Assembly (NCBI GenBank): GCA_041846495.1 | Contig: JBGZEX010000083.1 | Span: forward strand, 16,942-80,941 | From: JBGZEX01 sp041846495 | GTDB taxonomy: Bacteria > Bacteroidota > Bacteroidia > Bacteroidales > Marinifilaceae | Direction of reading: 5' to 3' | DNA length: 64,000 bases | Shown: piece by piece, positions 16,839 through 25,604 of the stretch | How the letters are laid out: every line of letters starts with the position of its first letter | How positions within the stretch are numbered: position 1 is the stretch's first letter | Position numbers and translations under genes: made by a program | Notes under the pieces: model-generated | What the model saw: the letters and a program-made list of their open reading frames with translations, nothing else | The model's database searches: none | What the model was told of the DNA's origin: nothing

Positions 16839-17471
16839 ATGAAAAACTTCCCTATAAAAATCGGAATTACAGGAGGTATGGGAAGCGGGAAAACCACCTT
16901 ATCCAATATACTGAAAAACATGGGATTTCCCGTATATAATACGGATAAAGCCGCCGCTGAAATCATGAAATCCGAAGAAAAAATCATCTCGAAAATAAAA
17001 AAAATATTCGGCGAAGATATTTACGACGAATCCGGCATATTAGATAAAAAAAAACTGGCCTCCCTCATATTTAAGGATGTCGAAAAACTCCAAACCGTAA
17101 ACCGGCTTATCCACCCTGAAGTCATGAGAGATTTCAAAAAATGGTACGAATCCCGGACGGAAGATATGGTATTTTGCGAATCGGCCATCCTTTTCGAATC
17201 GGGTTGGGAAAACGAATTCGACTATATCCTATGCGTTACGGCCGATATAGACAAACGCATCGAAAGAATCCGGAAACGGGACGGGATATCCCGGGAAGCC
17301 GTAATGGAAAGGTTAAAAAATCAAATGCCGGAAAAAGAAAAATGCATGCGTTCCGACTTCATTCTCTACAATAACGAAGTCTCCTCGTTGGAGCAGGAGG
17401 TTCGGAAACTCGTATCCCAAATTCGGTCAAAAATAAAATATCCGAATGAAAACGCAAGATTTCGTTCTTGA
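16839..17471 (+). CDS. coaE: Dephospho-CoA kinase
   Basis: CoaE phosphorylates the 3'-hydroxyl of dephospho-CoA, the last step of coenzyme A synthesis. The 210-residue protein has P-loop GGMGSGKT (12-19), the RLIHPEV motif and an ESAILFESGW segment, all characteristic. I use the ATG at 16839 rather than the in-frame GTG at 16833. The pantothenate gene panB is also in this window but 22 kb away. Cytosolic. Confidence 0.95.
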   Translation: MKNFPIKIGITGGMGSGKTTLSNILKNMGFPVYNTDKAAAEIMKSEEKIISKIKKIFGEDIYDESGILDKKKLASLIFKDVEKLQTVNRLIHPEVMRDFKKWYESRTEDMVFCESAILFESGWENEFDYILCVTADIDKRIERIRKRDGISREAVMERLKNQMPEKEKCMRSDFILYNNEVSSLEQEVRKLVSQIRSKIKYPNENARFRS

Positions 17472-17552
17472 ATTTCCCGGTTGAGAGTCTGCGACAAAAC
17501 CGAAACTTCCGGTAAAAACATTAAAATCCGATTCTTTTTTCACGGGTTTTAT

Positions 17553-17560
17553 TATTTTTG
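17553..17560 (+). promoter_or_regulatory. Predicted -7 box of DUF5606 gene
   Basis: TATTTTTG matches TAnnTTTG and lies 27 bases before the ATG at 17588. A T-rich stretch at 17534-17540 may act as the -33 region. Confidence 0.4.
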
Positions 17561-17587
17561 CAAGGCCTAACATTTAAACTAAAAATT

Positions 17588-17992
17588 ATGCTGAAAGATA
17601 TATTAGCTATTTCAGGAAAACCGGGGTTATACAAACTTTTGAAAAAAATGCCGAATGCGTTTATCGTAGAATCCATATCCGATAAAAAGCGTTTCCCCGT
17701 ATATGCCAATTCCCGCGTACTTTCATTGGAAGACATATCCATATATACGAACGACGGAGAACTTCCCCTACGGGATATCTATAAACGTTTCGACAAAGAG
17801 ACCGATTCCTTGCCTGTCGTTTCTAAAAAATCGGAAACGAAGACGCTCGTCTCTTATTTCGAATCCATTGTACCGGAATACGACAAAAGCCGGGTATACG
17901 CCTCCGATATCAAAAAAGTACTGCAATGGTATAAAATTCTGTCGGACAACCGACTTCTCCATCTTATCGAAGAAGAAAAAAGAGAAGAATGA
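17588..17992 (+). CDS. DUF5606 protein
   Basis: A 134-residue Bacteroidetes-specific protein. It begins MLKDILAISGKPGLYKLL, the usual DUF5606 start, so I place the start at 17588 and not at the in-frame ATG at 17558. The N-terminal part is a compact beta-rich module with VESISDKKRFPVYAN; the rest is charged and helical. No signal peptide. Function unknown; conserved position after coaE and before the tRNA methyltransferase. Confidence 0.86.
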   Translation: MLKDILAISGKPGLYKLLKKMPNAFIVESISDKKRFPVYANSRVLSLEDISIYTNDGELPLRDIYKRFDKETDSLPVVSKKSETKTLVSYFESIVPEYDKSRVYASDIKKVLQWYKILSDNRLLHLIEEEKREE

Positions 17993-18031
17993 TTTTTTTG
18001 CCGGGAGGAGAATTCTCCTTTCGATTCGAAA

Positions 18032-18742
18032 ATGAAAGAATTCCATTTCAAACAATTTTCCATATGCCAGGATAATGCCGTCTGGAAGGTAGGCACGGAC
18101 GGAGTCGTATTGGGAGCATGGGCAAAAATCACCGAAGCCGAAAATATCCTGGATATAGGCACGGGCACGGGAATAATCGCCCTTATGTGTGCACAAAGAA
18201 ATACAGAGGCCGAAATAGATGCTTTGGAAATCGACAAAAACACGGCCGATGAGGCCCGGCTGAATGTGGATAACTCCCCGTGGAAAAACCGCATAAGAAT
18301 AATCAATTCCTCTATCGAAACATTCAAACCCGACAAAACTTACGACCATATCGTCAGCAATCCGCCCTACTTCATAGAATCCGCCTCCACCCCTTCTCCC
18401 GATGAAAAACGAAGGAAAGCTCGACACTGCCCTGCCGTCCTGTTCGAAACCATCATCGATTTTTCGGTCCGACATACGGAAAGGGACGGAAAATTGTCGG
18501 TGGTCCTCCCTGTGGCGGAAGCTAAAATCTTTTTGACAACGGCAAATACATACGGTTTGTATCCCTCCCGCATAACCTATCTAATCCCCAATCCCGGAAA
18601 ACCCGTCAAAAGATTCTTAATCGAACTCGAAAAAAAAGAAAAAACGAAAACAACCATAGACCGGATCATTATCGAAAACTCTCGAAACGACTACCATCCC
18701 TCCTATCGCAGTCTCACCTCCGAATTCCACCCCCATCTGTAA
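18032..18742 (+). CDS. trmN6: TrmN6-like tRNA1(Val) adenine-N6 methyltransferase
   Basis: A 236-residue class I SAM-dependent methyltransferase. Motif I is ILDIGTGTG (39-47), and NPPYF at 110-114 is the N6-adenine (or glutamine/exocyclic amine) catalytic motif. The N-terminus FKQFSICQDNAVWKVGTDGVVLGAW matches the TrmN6/YfiC family, which methylates A37 of tRNA1(Val). The closing beta-strand region LIELEK is present. Cytosolic. Assignment to this exact tRNA is by family similarity. Confidence 0.88.
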   Translation: MKEFHFKQFSICQDNAVWKVGTDGVVLGAWAKITEAENILDIGTGTGIIALMCAQRNTEAEIDALEIDKNTADEARLNVDNSPWKNRIRIINSSIETFKPDKTYDHIVSNPPYFIESASTPSPDEKRRKARHCPAVLFETIIDFSVRHTERDGKLSVVLPVAEAKIFLTTANTYGLYPSRITYLIPNPGKPVKRFLIELEKKEKTKTTIDRIIIENSRNDYHPSYRSLTSEFHPHL

Positions 18743-18945
18743 ATTCCCCGCAAATATGTAAAATCCTCCATCTGAAATTTCGCGATAACAATAAAGATGA
18801 ATCCATATGCACAAACCACGCAATATTCTGATAATAAACGATATTATTTGATATGCCCATAAGATTTTGTTTAAATATAAAAAGTTTCAGAGATAAATAA
18901 TAAAATATTAACGACTCATTAACCATAAGATATAAAAACTTGCCC

Positions 18946-18953
18946 TACATTTG
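18946..18953 (+). promoter_or_regulatory. Predicted -7 box of a short transcript
   Basis: TACATTTG fits TAnnTTTG exactly. It lies in an AT-rich, gene-free stretch, 60 bases before a strong terminator hairpin. No good -33 element is visible; TTAA around 18920 is the nearest T-rich candidate. Confidence 0.45.
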
Positions 18954-18959
18954 CAGTGT

Positions 18960-19045
18960 AAGAAATAGATGAACGTTTTTTTCATAATTTGTATATTAGG
19001 TTAGTAGTTAGCGAGGGTGTGTCGAAAGGCACACCCTCATTTCTT
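18960..19045 (+). ncRNA. Candidate small RNA in the 376-base gap between trmN6-like and ROK genes
   Basis: The gap 18743-19118 has no convincing reading frame. Its left part is AT-rich without obvious structure. From about 18960, downstream of a consensus -7 box, runs a sequence of about 85 bases that ends in a GC-rich hairpin followed by a T-rich tract. The body includes GGTTAGTAGTTAGCG. Promoter plus terminator without an ORF is the layout of an independent small RNA; a leader of the ROK gene that is attenuated is the alternative. I cannot assign it to a named RNA family. Confidence 0.45.
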
Positions 19046-19050
19046 TTTAT
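19013..19050 (+). terminator. Rho-independent terminator hairpin
   Basis: A perfect 9-bp stem GAGGGTGTG (19013-19021) pairs with CACACCCTC (19030-19038) around an eight-base loop, followed by ATTTCTTTTTAT. It ends the candidate small RNA and may insulate the ROK gene from upstream transcription. Confidence 0.75.
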
Positions 19051-19118
19051 AACGGGAAAGGCTTATTTAAAATCTCCTTTTTTTGTATATTTACCATCTG
19101 AACTTTAAGCCCAACATT

Positions 19119-20090
19119 ATGAAAACAGAAATCACTTTAGGCATCGACATCGGAGGTACGAATACGGCTTTCGGACTTATCGACAAAAAAGGGAAATGCG
19201 TAGGGGAAGGCAATATTCCCACCTGGAAGCATAGCGACATACAAGATTATTTGAATGAAATACACGAAACCGTAGAAAAATTGTATGCTCCCTTAAAAGA
19301 AAACTTCAGCTTAGTAGGAATCGGCATAGGCGCACCTTCCGGCAATTACTACGACGGGGCAATAGAAGCCACCAATCTTCCGTGGAAAGACCGTATCTAC
19401 TTTTGCGAATTATTTCAAAAATTCTATCCCGAAATTCCCGTCTGCCTGACCAACGACGCCAATGCGGCTGCAATCGGAGAAATGGTGTACGGAAATGCAA
19501 AAGGGATGAAGAATTTCATCATGGTGACTTTGGGTACCGGAGTAGGGAGCGGATTCGTTGCCAACGGAGAGATAATTTACGGCCATGACGGATTTGCAGG
19601 AGAACTCGGACATATCATCGTTTCGCCGGGAGGAAGAGAATGCAGTTGCGGACGTAAAGGGTGTCTCGAAACCTATGTGTCGGCAACAGGCGTAAAACGT
19701 ACGGTATACAAAATGTTAGCGGAACATAATATCCCCAGCGAACTGCGAGACGTACCTTTCAATAAATTAGAATCCAAAAAAGTGGCCGAAGCCGCCGAAA
19801 AGGGGGATAAAATAGCTCAACTCACTTTCGAATATACGGGACGTAAACTCGGAGAGGCCTTAGCCAATGCTACGGCCATAACGAGTCCCGAAGCGATTTT
19901 CCTCATGGGCGGACTCGCAAAAGCCGGCTCCCTTATTTTCGAACCCACCCAAAAACATATGGAGGGAAATATGCTCTATATGTATAAAAACAAGGTAAAA
20001 CTTCTCCCTTCCGGCATAAAAGGCAATGTAGCCATCTACGGAGCCTCCGCTCTTGCATGGAATGAAATCGAGAAAAACAAAAAAATATAA
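19119..20090 (+). CDS. ROK family sugar kinase (glucokinase type)
   Basis: A 323-residue ROK protein. The N-terminus has the phosphate loop GIDIGGTNTAFGLI, residue 165 is the ELGH histidine, and CSCGRKGCLE (175-184) is the zinc-binding ROK motif. No DNA-binding domain precedes it, so it is a kinase rather than a repressor. The likely substrate is glucose, but other hexoses or N-acetylated sugars are possible. Start chosen at 19119 (MKTEITL) because the upstream in-frame ATG at 19083 adds residues unlike the family. ispD follows after three bases. Confidence 0.88.
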   Translation: MKTEITLGIDIGGTNTAFGLIDKKGKCVGEGNIPTWKHSDIQDYLNEIHETVEKLYAPLKENFSLVGIGIGAPSGNYYDGAIEATNLPWKDRIYFCELFQKFYPEIPVCLTNDANAAAIGEMVYGNAKGMKNFIMVTLGTGVGSGFVANGEIIYGHDGFAGELGHIIVSPGGRECSCGRKGCLETYVSATGVKRTVYKMLAEHNIPSELRDVPFNKLESKKVAEAAEKGDKIAQLTFEYTGRKLGEALANATAITSPEAIFLMGGLAKAGSLIFEPTQKHMEGNMLYMYKNKVKLLPSGIKGNVAIYGASALAWNEIEKNKKI

Positions 20091-20093
20091 ACG

Positions 20094-20816
20094 ATGCGGA
20101 ATATCGCCGTAATTCTGGCCGGAGGCATAGGTAAAAGAGTAGGCAATAACATTCCCAAACAATTCATAGCGGTGATGGGAAAACCCATCATCGCTTATGC
20201 TCTTTCCGCCTTCGACAACCATCCGCTTATCGACGAAATAATCGTCGTCGTTCATAAAGACTATATCGAAAAGACCGGAAATATCGTCCGGGAGGAAGAT
20301 TTCAAAAAAGTATGCCGCATCGTTCCCGGGGGAAAGGAGCGATACGAATCCACATATGCCGCCCTCGAAGTATACGGAAAAGAGGAATGCAATCTTATCA
20401 TCCACGATGCTGCCCGTCCTTTCCCGACAAAATCGATCATAGACAATGTAATTTCGCACTTAAAAACGCATAAAGCCGTAAATACGGCCATAGATTCGAC
20501 GGATTCTCTCATAAAAAGCGATTCCGCACATGGGACGATGCGGGAAATCGTCGATCGGAATACCGTAATGAGGGTGCAAACCCCTCAGGGATTTTATGCG
20601 CCCCTGTTGAAAAAAGCTTATGAAATCGGCATGCGGAATCCGGATTTCAAAACCACGGACGATTGCAGCGTCGTACACGAATATCTCCCCGAGGAAACAA
20701 TCGCCGTCGTAAAAGGCGATCCTATGAACATAAAAGTCACCACGCCTTACGACCTTCTCCTCGTGGAATTTATTCTCAGTCGAGGGTCGGTCGATTTCTG
20801 CGGCGATAATCGATAA
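20094..20816 (+). CDS. ispD: IspD, MEP cytidylyltransferase
   Basis: IspD couples 2-C-methyl-D-erythritol 4-phosphate to CTP in the MEP isoprenoid pathway. The 240-residue protein has the nucleotide-binding AVILAGGIGKRVG start, PKQFI, the HDAARPF motif and TPQGFYAPLL, all typical. Its last 41 bases overlap the 3' end of folA on the other strand. A ribitol-phosphate cytidylyltransferase is the main alternative but no cell-wall ribitol genes are near. Confidence 0.92.
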   Translation: MRNIAVILAGGIGKRVGNNIPKQFIAVMGKPIIAYALSAFDNHPLIDEIIVVVHKDYIEKTGNIVREEDFKKVCRIVPGGKERYESTYAALEVYGKEECNLIIHDAARPFPTKSIIDNVISHLKTHKAVNTAIDSTDSLIKSDSAHGTMREIVDRNTVMRVQTPQGFYAPLLKKAYEIGMRNPDFKTTDDCSVVHEYLPEETIAVVKGDPMNIKVTTPYDLLLVEFILSRGSVDFCGDNR

Positions 20817-21279
20817 AAGTATAGGGATATTCGTTTTTCTCATCCCCCATATGAGATTCCCGCCAAATCTCCTCCCATTCTTCCGGAAGCACATCGGGAA
20901 TAAAAACATCTCCTTCGAGTTCCGTTTCTATCCGGGTAATATAAAGGCGGTCGGCCATAGACCAGGCCTGACGGTAAACGGAACCGCCACCGATGATAAA
21001 CACTTCGTCTTCCTCTTTTACGAGCTCTATGGCCGATTCGAGACTTCCGGCACGTTCGCATCCCGGAAACTCTTTTCCGGAATTCCGGCTTATCACGATA
21101 TTGCGCCTTTGGGGCAAGGCCTTACCCATGGACTCGAAAGTACGTCTTCCCATAATTACACTATGTCCGGTCGTAATTTTTTTAAAATACCTCAAATCGC
21201 CGGACAATCTGGCAAGCAAACGATTATTCTTGCCTATGGCATTATTGCGTGTAGCCGCTACAATAATCGATAATATCAT
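20776..21279 (-). CDS. folA: Dihydrofolate reductase
   Basis: FolA reduces dihydrofolate to tetrahydrofolate with NADPH, regenerating the cofactor consumed by ThyA. The 167-residue protein has ILSIIVAATRNNAIGKNN at the N-terminus, MGRRTFESMGKALPQRRNIVISR for NADPH binding, and VFIIGGGSVYRQAW, all diagnostic. The start is the ATG at 21279, two bases after the thyA stop; an in-frame TTG at 21285 is unnecessary. Its 3' end overlaps ispD convergently. Confidence 0.96.
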   Translation of the reverse strand: MILSIIVAATRNNAIGKNNRLLARLSGDLRYFKKITTGHSVIMGRRTFESMGKALPQRRNIVISRNSGKEFPGCERAGSLESAIELVKEEDEVFIIGGGSVYRQAWSMADRLYITRIETELEGDVFIPDVLPEEWEEIWRESHMGDEKNEYPYTFIDYRRRNRPTLD

Positions 21280-21281
21280 AA

Positions 21282-22076
21282 TCAAACTGAAATTTCTCCT
21301 TTTATATGAGGATGAGGATGATAATTACGGAGTTCAAAATCCTCGTATTTAAAATCGAATATGTTTTTCACTTCGGGATTCAAATGCATATCCGGCAATT
21401 TCCGGGGAGTACGCCCCAACTGTTCTTTCACCTGCTCTATATGGTTGACATATATATGTACATCTCCGAACGTATGGATGAATTCTCCGGGTTCCAAGTC
21501 GCATACCTGAGCTATCATCATGGTCAATAATGCATAGGATGCGATATTGAAAGGCACTCCCAAAAAAGAATCCGCACTGCGCTGGTATAATTGACAGGAG
21601 AGTTTTCCCCCGGATACGTAAAATTGAAATAAGGCATGACAAGGAGCCAAAGCCATTTTTTCGATTTCCCCGGCATTCCATGCACTGACAATCAAACGCC
21701 TCGAATCGGGTTCGCATTTGATATCGCGTACGACCTGCGAGATCTGGTCCAGACAACTTCCGTCCGGGCGGGTCCACGATCTCCATTGCCCTCCGTATAT
21801 GGGGCCCAAATCCCCTTTTTCATCCGCCCATTCGTTCCATATACGCACTCCGTGTTCCCGAAGATAACCGATATTGGTGTCTCCTTTGAGAAACCAAAGA
21901 AGTTCGTAGATAATCGATTTCAAATGAAGTTTTTTAGTAGTCACCAAAGGAAATCCTTCCTGAAGGTCGAAACGCATTTGATGACCGAATATGCTTATGG
22001 TTCCCGTACCGGTACGGTCGTTTTTCATCTCTCCCCGCTCGAGAATATTTTTTAAAAGTTCCAAGTATTGTTTCAT
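21282..22076 (-). CDS. thyA: Thymidylate synthase
   Basis: ThyA makes dTMP from dUMP using methylenetetrahydrofolate. The 264-residue protein matches the standard length and has the catalytic Cys146 in LAPCHALFQF, the phosphate-binding RRLIVSAWN, and CQLYQRSADSFLGVPFNIASY. It is immediately followed by folA, a widespread functional pair. It starts four bases after the O-methyltransferase stop, so the four genes 23939-20776 probably form one operon. Confidence 0.98.
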   Translation of the reverse strand: MKQYLELLKNILERGEMKNDRTGTGTISIFGHQMRFDLQEGFPLVTTKKLHLKSIIYELLWFLKGDTNIGYLREHGVRIWNEWADEKGDLGPIYGGQWRSWTRPDGSCLDQISQVVRDIKCEPDSRRLIVSAWNAGEIEKMALAPCHALFQFYVSGGKLSCQLYQRSADSFLGVPFNIASYALLTMMIAQVCDLEPGEFIHTFGDVHIYVNHIEQVKEQLGRTPRKLPDMHLNPEVKNIFDFKYEDFELRNYHPHPHIKGEISV

Positions 22077-22080
22077 AACG

Positions 22081-22710
22081 TTATTTTTTTCGTATCACCA
22101 TAATACCATGCCTTAAAGGTAATAATATATTCTCAATACCGATATCACTCCGCACCATTTCATTGAATTCCGCTATTCCGCGGGTTTGCGCATCATCCGC
22201 ATTTCCTCCTTCCAACACCTTGCCGTTCCATAAGACATCGTCCGCCACGATGATTCCTCCCGGACGCAACCGGGGAATCACCGTTTTATAATATTCCGCA
22301 TACTGCCGTTTATCCCCGTCTATATATACCAAATCAAAACTTCCGGGAATAGCGGGAATAATTTCGAGAGCATCGCCTATATAAAGCCGGATAATATCAT
22401 TCAAACCGCTTTTATCCATATATTTACGGATAAAATCTTCGTACTCCTCATTTTTCTCTATCGTATGTACGCATCCCGAAGAAAGGCCCAGCCCCATGGA
22501 TATGGCGGAATATCCCGTAAAACTCCCGATATCCAATACGGAACGGGCTCCCGATATCTTACACAACATACGCAGGAAACCGCCTTGAACCGCACCCGAA
22601 AGCATACGGGGACGCAACATGCGGATATGAGTCTCTCGTGCCAATTCCTTAAGTATATCCGGCTCTTCTTCACTATAACGATATATATAGTCCTCCAATC
22701 TCTTATCCAT
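22081..22710 (-). CDS. Class I O-methyltransferase
   Basis: A 209-residue SAM-dependent O-methyltransferase of the catechol-O-methyltransferase-like group (methyltransferase family 3). Motif I is VLDIGSFTGYSAISMGLGL, and FDLVYIDGDKRQYAEYY followed by GGIIVADDVLWNGKV gives the metal-binding aspartates. No signal peptide, so cytosolic. The acceptor is unknown. Bacteroidetes often keep such a gene beside housekeeping genes. Confidence 0.88.
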   Translation of the reverse strand: MDKRLEDYIYRYSEEEPDILKELARETHIRMLRPRMLSGAVQGGFLRMLCKISGARSVLDIGSFTGYSAISMGLGLSSGCVHTIEKNEEYEDFIRKYMDKSGLNDIIRLYIGDALEIIPAIPGSFDLVYIDGDKRQYAEYYKTVIPRLRPGGIIVADDVLWNGKVLEGGNADDAQTRGIAEFNEMVRSDIGIENILLPLRHGIMVIRKK

Positions 22711-22721
22711 ATCTCCCGACT

Positions 22722-23939
22722 TTATTTATATACGATTACGGACATATCGTCGATGGAAAAAACCTCTTGTGCCACTTCGCTCATCGTCGTGGCATCTATA
22801 TTGTAAATTTTCTCGAAAACTTCCTCCGGTTCATCCACTTCGTCGTAAATCAAATAGCTTTTACCTATGGACAACATCAGATTTTCCTTATTTTCAAACC
22901 CTATAAGCATCTGATTAACCGTTTGTTTCAATATTTTCTGCAATTGCAATTTCCGGAGCGGTTGTTCGCACATCCGTTTCAATTCTTTATTGCAAAGCGA
23001 AAAACAACGATTGAAATCCCCCGGATCGCAATCGAAATATACGGAAAATATTCCCGTATCCGAATAGGGAGTATAACCCGCCTCTATACTGTAAACCAAA
23101 CCGTATTTTTCCCTTATGCTCAAATTCAGACGCGAATTCATCGTAGCCCCTCCGAGCAATCCGGTCAGAATCGAAAGCGGCAAACGTTTCTCATCGGTAT
23201 AATCGTAAGCAAGATTCCCCATTACACAATACACCTGATTGGTATTCTTTTCCACCTCCCTGTATACGGGTTTATAGTCCACCGGCTTAATCCTCCGACT
23301 CTGAAAAATCCCTCCGGGAACACTCCCGAAATATTTATCCGCCAAAACCACCAATTCGTCGAAATCGATATTCCCTACCGAAGCTATCACTATATTCCGC
23401 GGAATATAGTATTTGCCGACGAAATCCATAATGGCTTCCCGGGATATGGCCCTCACCTGCTCCTCCGTACCCAGAATATTCCGCCCCATGGGATAACCCT
23501 CGTATACCATTTCCTCGAATTCGTCAAAAATCGAATCTCCGGGTAAATCCTTATAAGAGTTGATTTCATCCGCAACCACTTCTTTCTCCTTTAAAATTTC
23601 CTTATCCGGAAAAACGGAGCCGAATACGATATCCGAAAGCAACTCCAATGCCCTTTCGTAATCCTTTGCGAGGAAATTCGAATATATACAAGTATCTTCC
23701 TTGGTAGTAAACGCATTGAGTTCTCCCCCCACATCCTCCATCCGGCTGAGGATATGATAGGCCTTGCGCCGATTCGTACCCTTGAATATCACATGCTCGA
23801 TAAAATGTGCGATTCCGTACTCTCCCTCCCGTTCATCCCTGCTCCCCACATTGAGGATAACCCCACAGCTTGCAACACAGCCGTCGGTACGATTATGTAT
23901 GATTTTCAATCCGTTGGGAAGTATATATTTCTGATACAT
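22722..23939 (-). CDS. M16-family zinc metallopeptidase
   Basis: A 405-residue single-unit M16 peptidase. The inverted zinc motif HFIEH occupies residues 45-49 and the downstream glutamate lies in EKEVVADEINSYKD, so it should be catalytically competent. No signal peptide, indicating a cytosolic enzyme. The second, inactive-like half extends to the C-terminus with the R/Y motif region GLVYSIEAGY. Related proteins process peptides or cofactors; the substrate here is unknown. It heads the gene run leading to thyA and folA. Confidence 0.92.
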   Translation of the reverse strand: MYQKYILPNGLKIIHNRTDGCVASCGVILNVGSRDEREGEYGIAHFIEHVIFKGTNRRKAYHILSRMEDVGGELNAFTTKEDTCIYSNFLAKDYERALELLSDIVFGSVFPDKEILKEKEVVADEINSYKDLPGDSIFDEFEEMVYEGYPMGRNILGTEEQVRAISREAIMDFVGKYYIPRNIVIASVGNIDFDELVVLADKYFGSVPGGIFQSRRIKPVDYKPVYREVEKNTNQVYCVMGNLAYDYTDEKRLPLSILTGLLGGATMNSRLNLSIREKYGLVYSIEAGYTPYSDTGIFSVYFDCDPGDFNRCFSLCNKELKRMCEQPLRKLQLQKILKQTVNQMLIGFENKENLMLSIGKSYLIYDEVDEPEEVFEKIYNIDATTMSEVAQEVFSIDDMSVIVYK

Positions 23940-23955
23940 AAACCGAAACTAAATA

Positions 23956-23996
23956 AAGAGTCGTCTGCCGGATCCCGAATTCTGCAGACGACTCTT
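23956..23996 (-). terminator. Terminator of tig
   Basis: A 13-bp perfect stem, AAGAGTCGTCTGC (23956-23968) with GCAGACGACTCTT (23984-23996), and a 15-base loop. On the minus strand the stem is followed by TTTATTTAG, on the plus strand by no T-run, so it terminates tig transcription before the M16 gene. Confidence 0.75.
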
Positions 23997-24095
23997 ATAA
24001 AAAACATTGAAATACGATATAAAGACAAAAGGAATACCTCCCGTTCTCCGTTTCCATATCCTATTTCTCAATCCTTTTCATCCAACCCGGTCATA

Positions 24096-25442
24096 TTAAA
24101 AGAGTTTTTCGAAATCTTCCATGGATATTTCGGTATCTTCTATTTTAACATGCTCTTTTACAGCTCCGTACACCTTCTCCTCCTTAGCTTTTTCATAAAG
24201 GTTTCTGAATTGCTGCTTATCCTCTAAAAGCCGCTCTGCAAATTTATCCAATTGTTCGTCGGTAAGTCCGAACAGACCGTATTGTTGAAGCTGGGCAGCG
24301 GCAAGGCTCCTCCCGGCGGCACGGATATCCTCGTCTTCCACTTTGAGTTCGTATTTTTTAAGTACGGCATCTTTCAATAATTCCCATACGAATTCTTTCC
24401 TGTAATCTCCGTAATTTTTATCCACATCCTCCCGGGAAATCTTATCGTTCGTCGTCAATATCCAACGTTTAAGGAATTCGTCGGGAAGCTCGATTTTATC
24501 GTTTTTCTTCATCAATTTTTCCCGGGCATCCACCGTAAAGCGATAATCGGTATTGGAGCGCAATTGAAGAGCGACATCCTCTTTCACCCGTTCCCGGAAT
24601 TCTTCGTCCGTCTTCACATTTCCTTCTCCGTAGAGCTTGTCATATAACGCCTGATTTATATCCGCATCCACAAATCTTCTTATGCTTTCGATAGAGAATT
24701 TGAAATCGGAATCTATATTTTCAGCCTCCTCTTTGGATAGGCCGAGCATGGCGGAAAAATCCGTTTTATTGGGATAAGCCTTGGAGGGATTGAATACCAC
24801 CTCATCCCCTATCTTCTTGCCTTTGAAAAGTTCTGCGGAAGATTCGTCTTTCATATGACTCACGGACATCGAGGTTTGGGGATTGGAGATTCCTCCTGCC
24901 TTTACTCCGCCCTTATCGTCCAACTCCTCCAACTTACCGGTAAGATACTCCGTCCCTTCAATCGTATCCACATCCTGCATGCTTCCGTTGGATTTACGAA
25001 TATGGGCAATCTGTTTCTCAAGCATGGCATCGTCCACAATAATCGTATAATAAGGCAGTTTCTCCCTCTTGGTCATTTCCACATTCACTTCGGGAGCCAA
25101 AGCGATATCGTAGAAAAACTCGAAAGACTCGCCTTCCAAATTCAAATCTTTTTGTGCATCCTCATCGGGAAGAGGCTCTCCCAATATATTCAAATCATTA
25201 TCCTTAATATATGCGGTAAGAGCTTCATTCAACTTTTTATTCAGTTCTTCCACAAGAACCGATTGTCCGTACATCCTTTTAATAATCCCCAAGGGCACTT
25301 TGCCTTTACGAAAACCGTCCACAACGGCTTTTTTCCGTAAATCATTCAATTTTCCATCCACGCCTCCGGCGTAATCTTCCTTACCTAATTCGATCTTAAG
25401 AACGAGATTAAGATCGTCAATTTGGTTCTTTGTTATATTCAT
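24096..25442 (-). CDS. tig: Trigger factor, ribosome-associated chaperone
   Basis: A 448-residue trigger factor. The ribosome-binding N-terminal domain contains VVDGFRKGKVPLGIIKRMYG, the Bacteroidetes form of the signature loop. A divergent FKBP-like region lies around residues 150-245 and a long helical C-terminal domain completes it. Cytosolic, bound at the peptide exit tunnel. It lies just downstream of tRNA-Leu and is ended by a strong hairpin. The PPIase domain is too divergent to say whether it is active. Confidence 0.94.
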   Translation of the reverse strand: MNITKNQIDDLNLVLKIELGKEDYAGGVDGKLNDLRKKAVVDGFRKGKVPLGIIKRMYGQSVLVEELNKKLNEALTAYIKDNDLNILGEPLPDEDAQKDLNLEGESFEFFYDIALAPEVNVEMTKREKLPYYTIIVDDAMLEKQIAHIRKSNGSMQDVDTIEGTEYLTGKLEELDDKGGVKAGGISNPQTSMSVSHMKDESSAELFKGKKIGDEVVFNPSKAYPNKTDFSAMLGLSKEEAENIDSDFKFSIESIRRFVDADINQALYDKLYGEGNVKTDEEFRERVKEDVALQLRSNTDYRFTVDAREKLMKKNDKIELPDEFLKRWILTTNDKISREDVDKNYGDYRKEFVWELLKDAVLKKYELKVEDEDIRAAGRSLAAAQLQQYGLFGLTDEQLDKFAERLLEDKQQFRNLYEKAKEEKVYGAVKEHVKIEDTEISMEDFEKLF

Positions 25443-25470
25443 AATCTTTCAATAAATAATTTCAAATCAA

Positions 25471-25495
25471 AAGCCACCTCTATGCAAGGTGGCTT
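25471..25495 (-). terminator. Terminator hairpin after tRNA-Leu
   Basis: AAGCCACCT (25471-25479) pairs with AGGTGGCTT (25487-25495), a 9-bp stem with a seven-base loop. The minus strand continues as TTTTGATTTG. It separates tRNA-Leu from tig, but leaves only 28 bases for a tig promoter. Confidence 0.65.
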
Positions 25496-25509
25496 AATCT
25501 CCGCTCTCG

Positions 25510-25591
25510 TGCGGGCGAAGGGACTCGAACCCCCACGTCTCTCGACACTAGATCCTAAGTCTAGTGCGTCTACCGATTTCGCCACGCCCGC
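25510..25591 (-). tRNA. tRNA-Leu (anticodon UAG)
   Basis: The acceptor stem GCGGGCG pairs with CGCCCGC. The D-loop contains AAATCGGTAGACG, the anticodon stem-loop CACTAGACTTAGGATCTAGTG-like region places TAG at positions 34-36, a long variable arm (class II) follows, and the T-arm has GGGGTTCGAGTCCC. A class II tRNA with UAG anticodon reads CUN leucine codons. Discriminator is A; CCA is not encoded. Confidence 0.93.
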
Positions 25592-25604
25592 TTCTTAGGA
25601 AGTA

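Noticed and set aside
18743..18945. Possible gene in the left part of the trmN6-ROK gap
   Set aside because: Only short AT-rich frames with no coding character.
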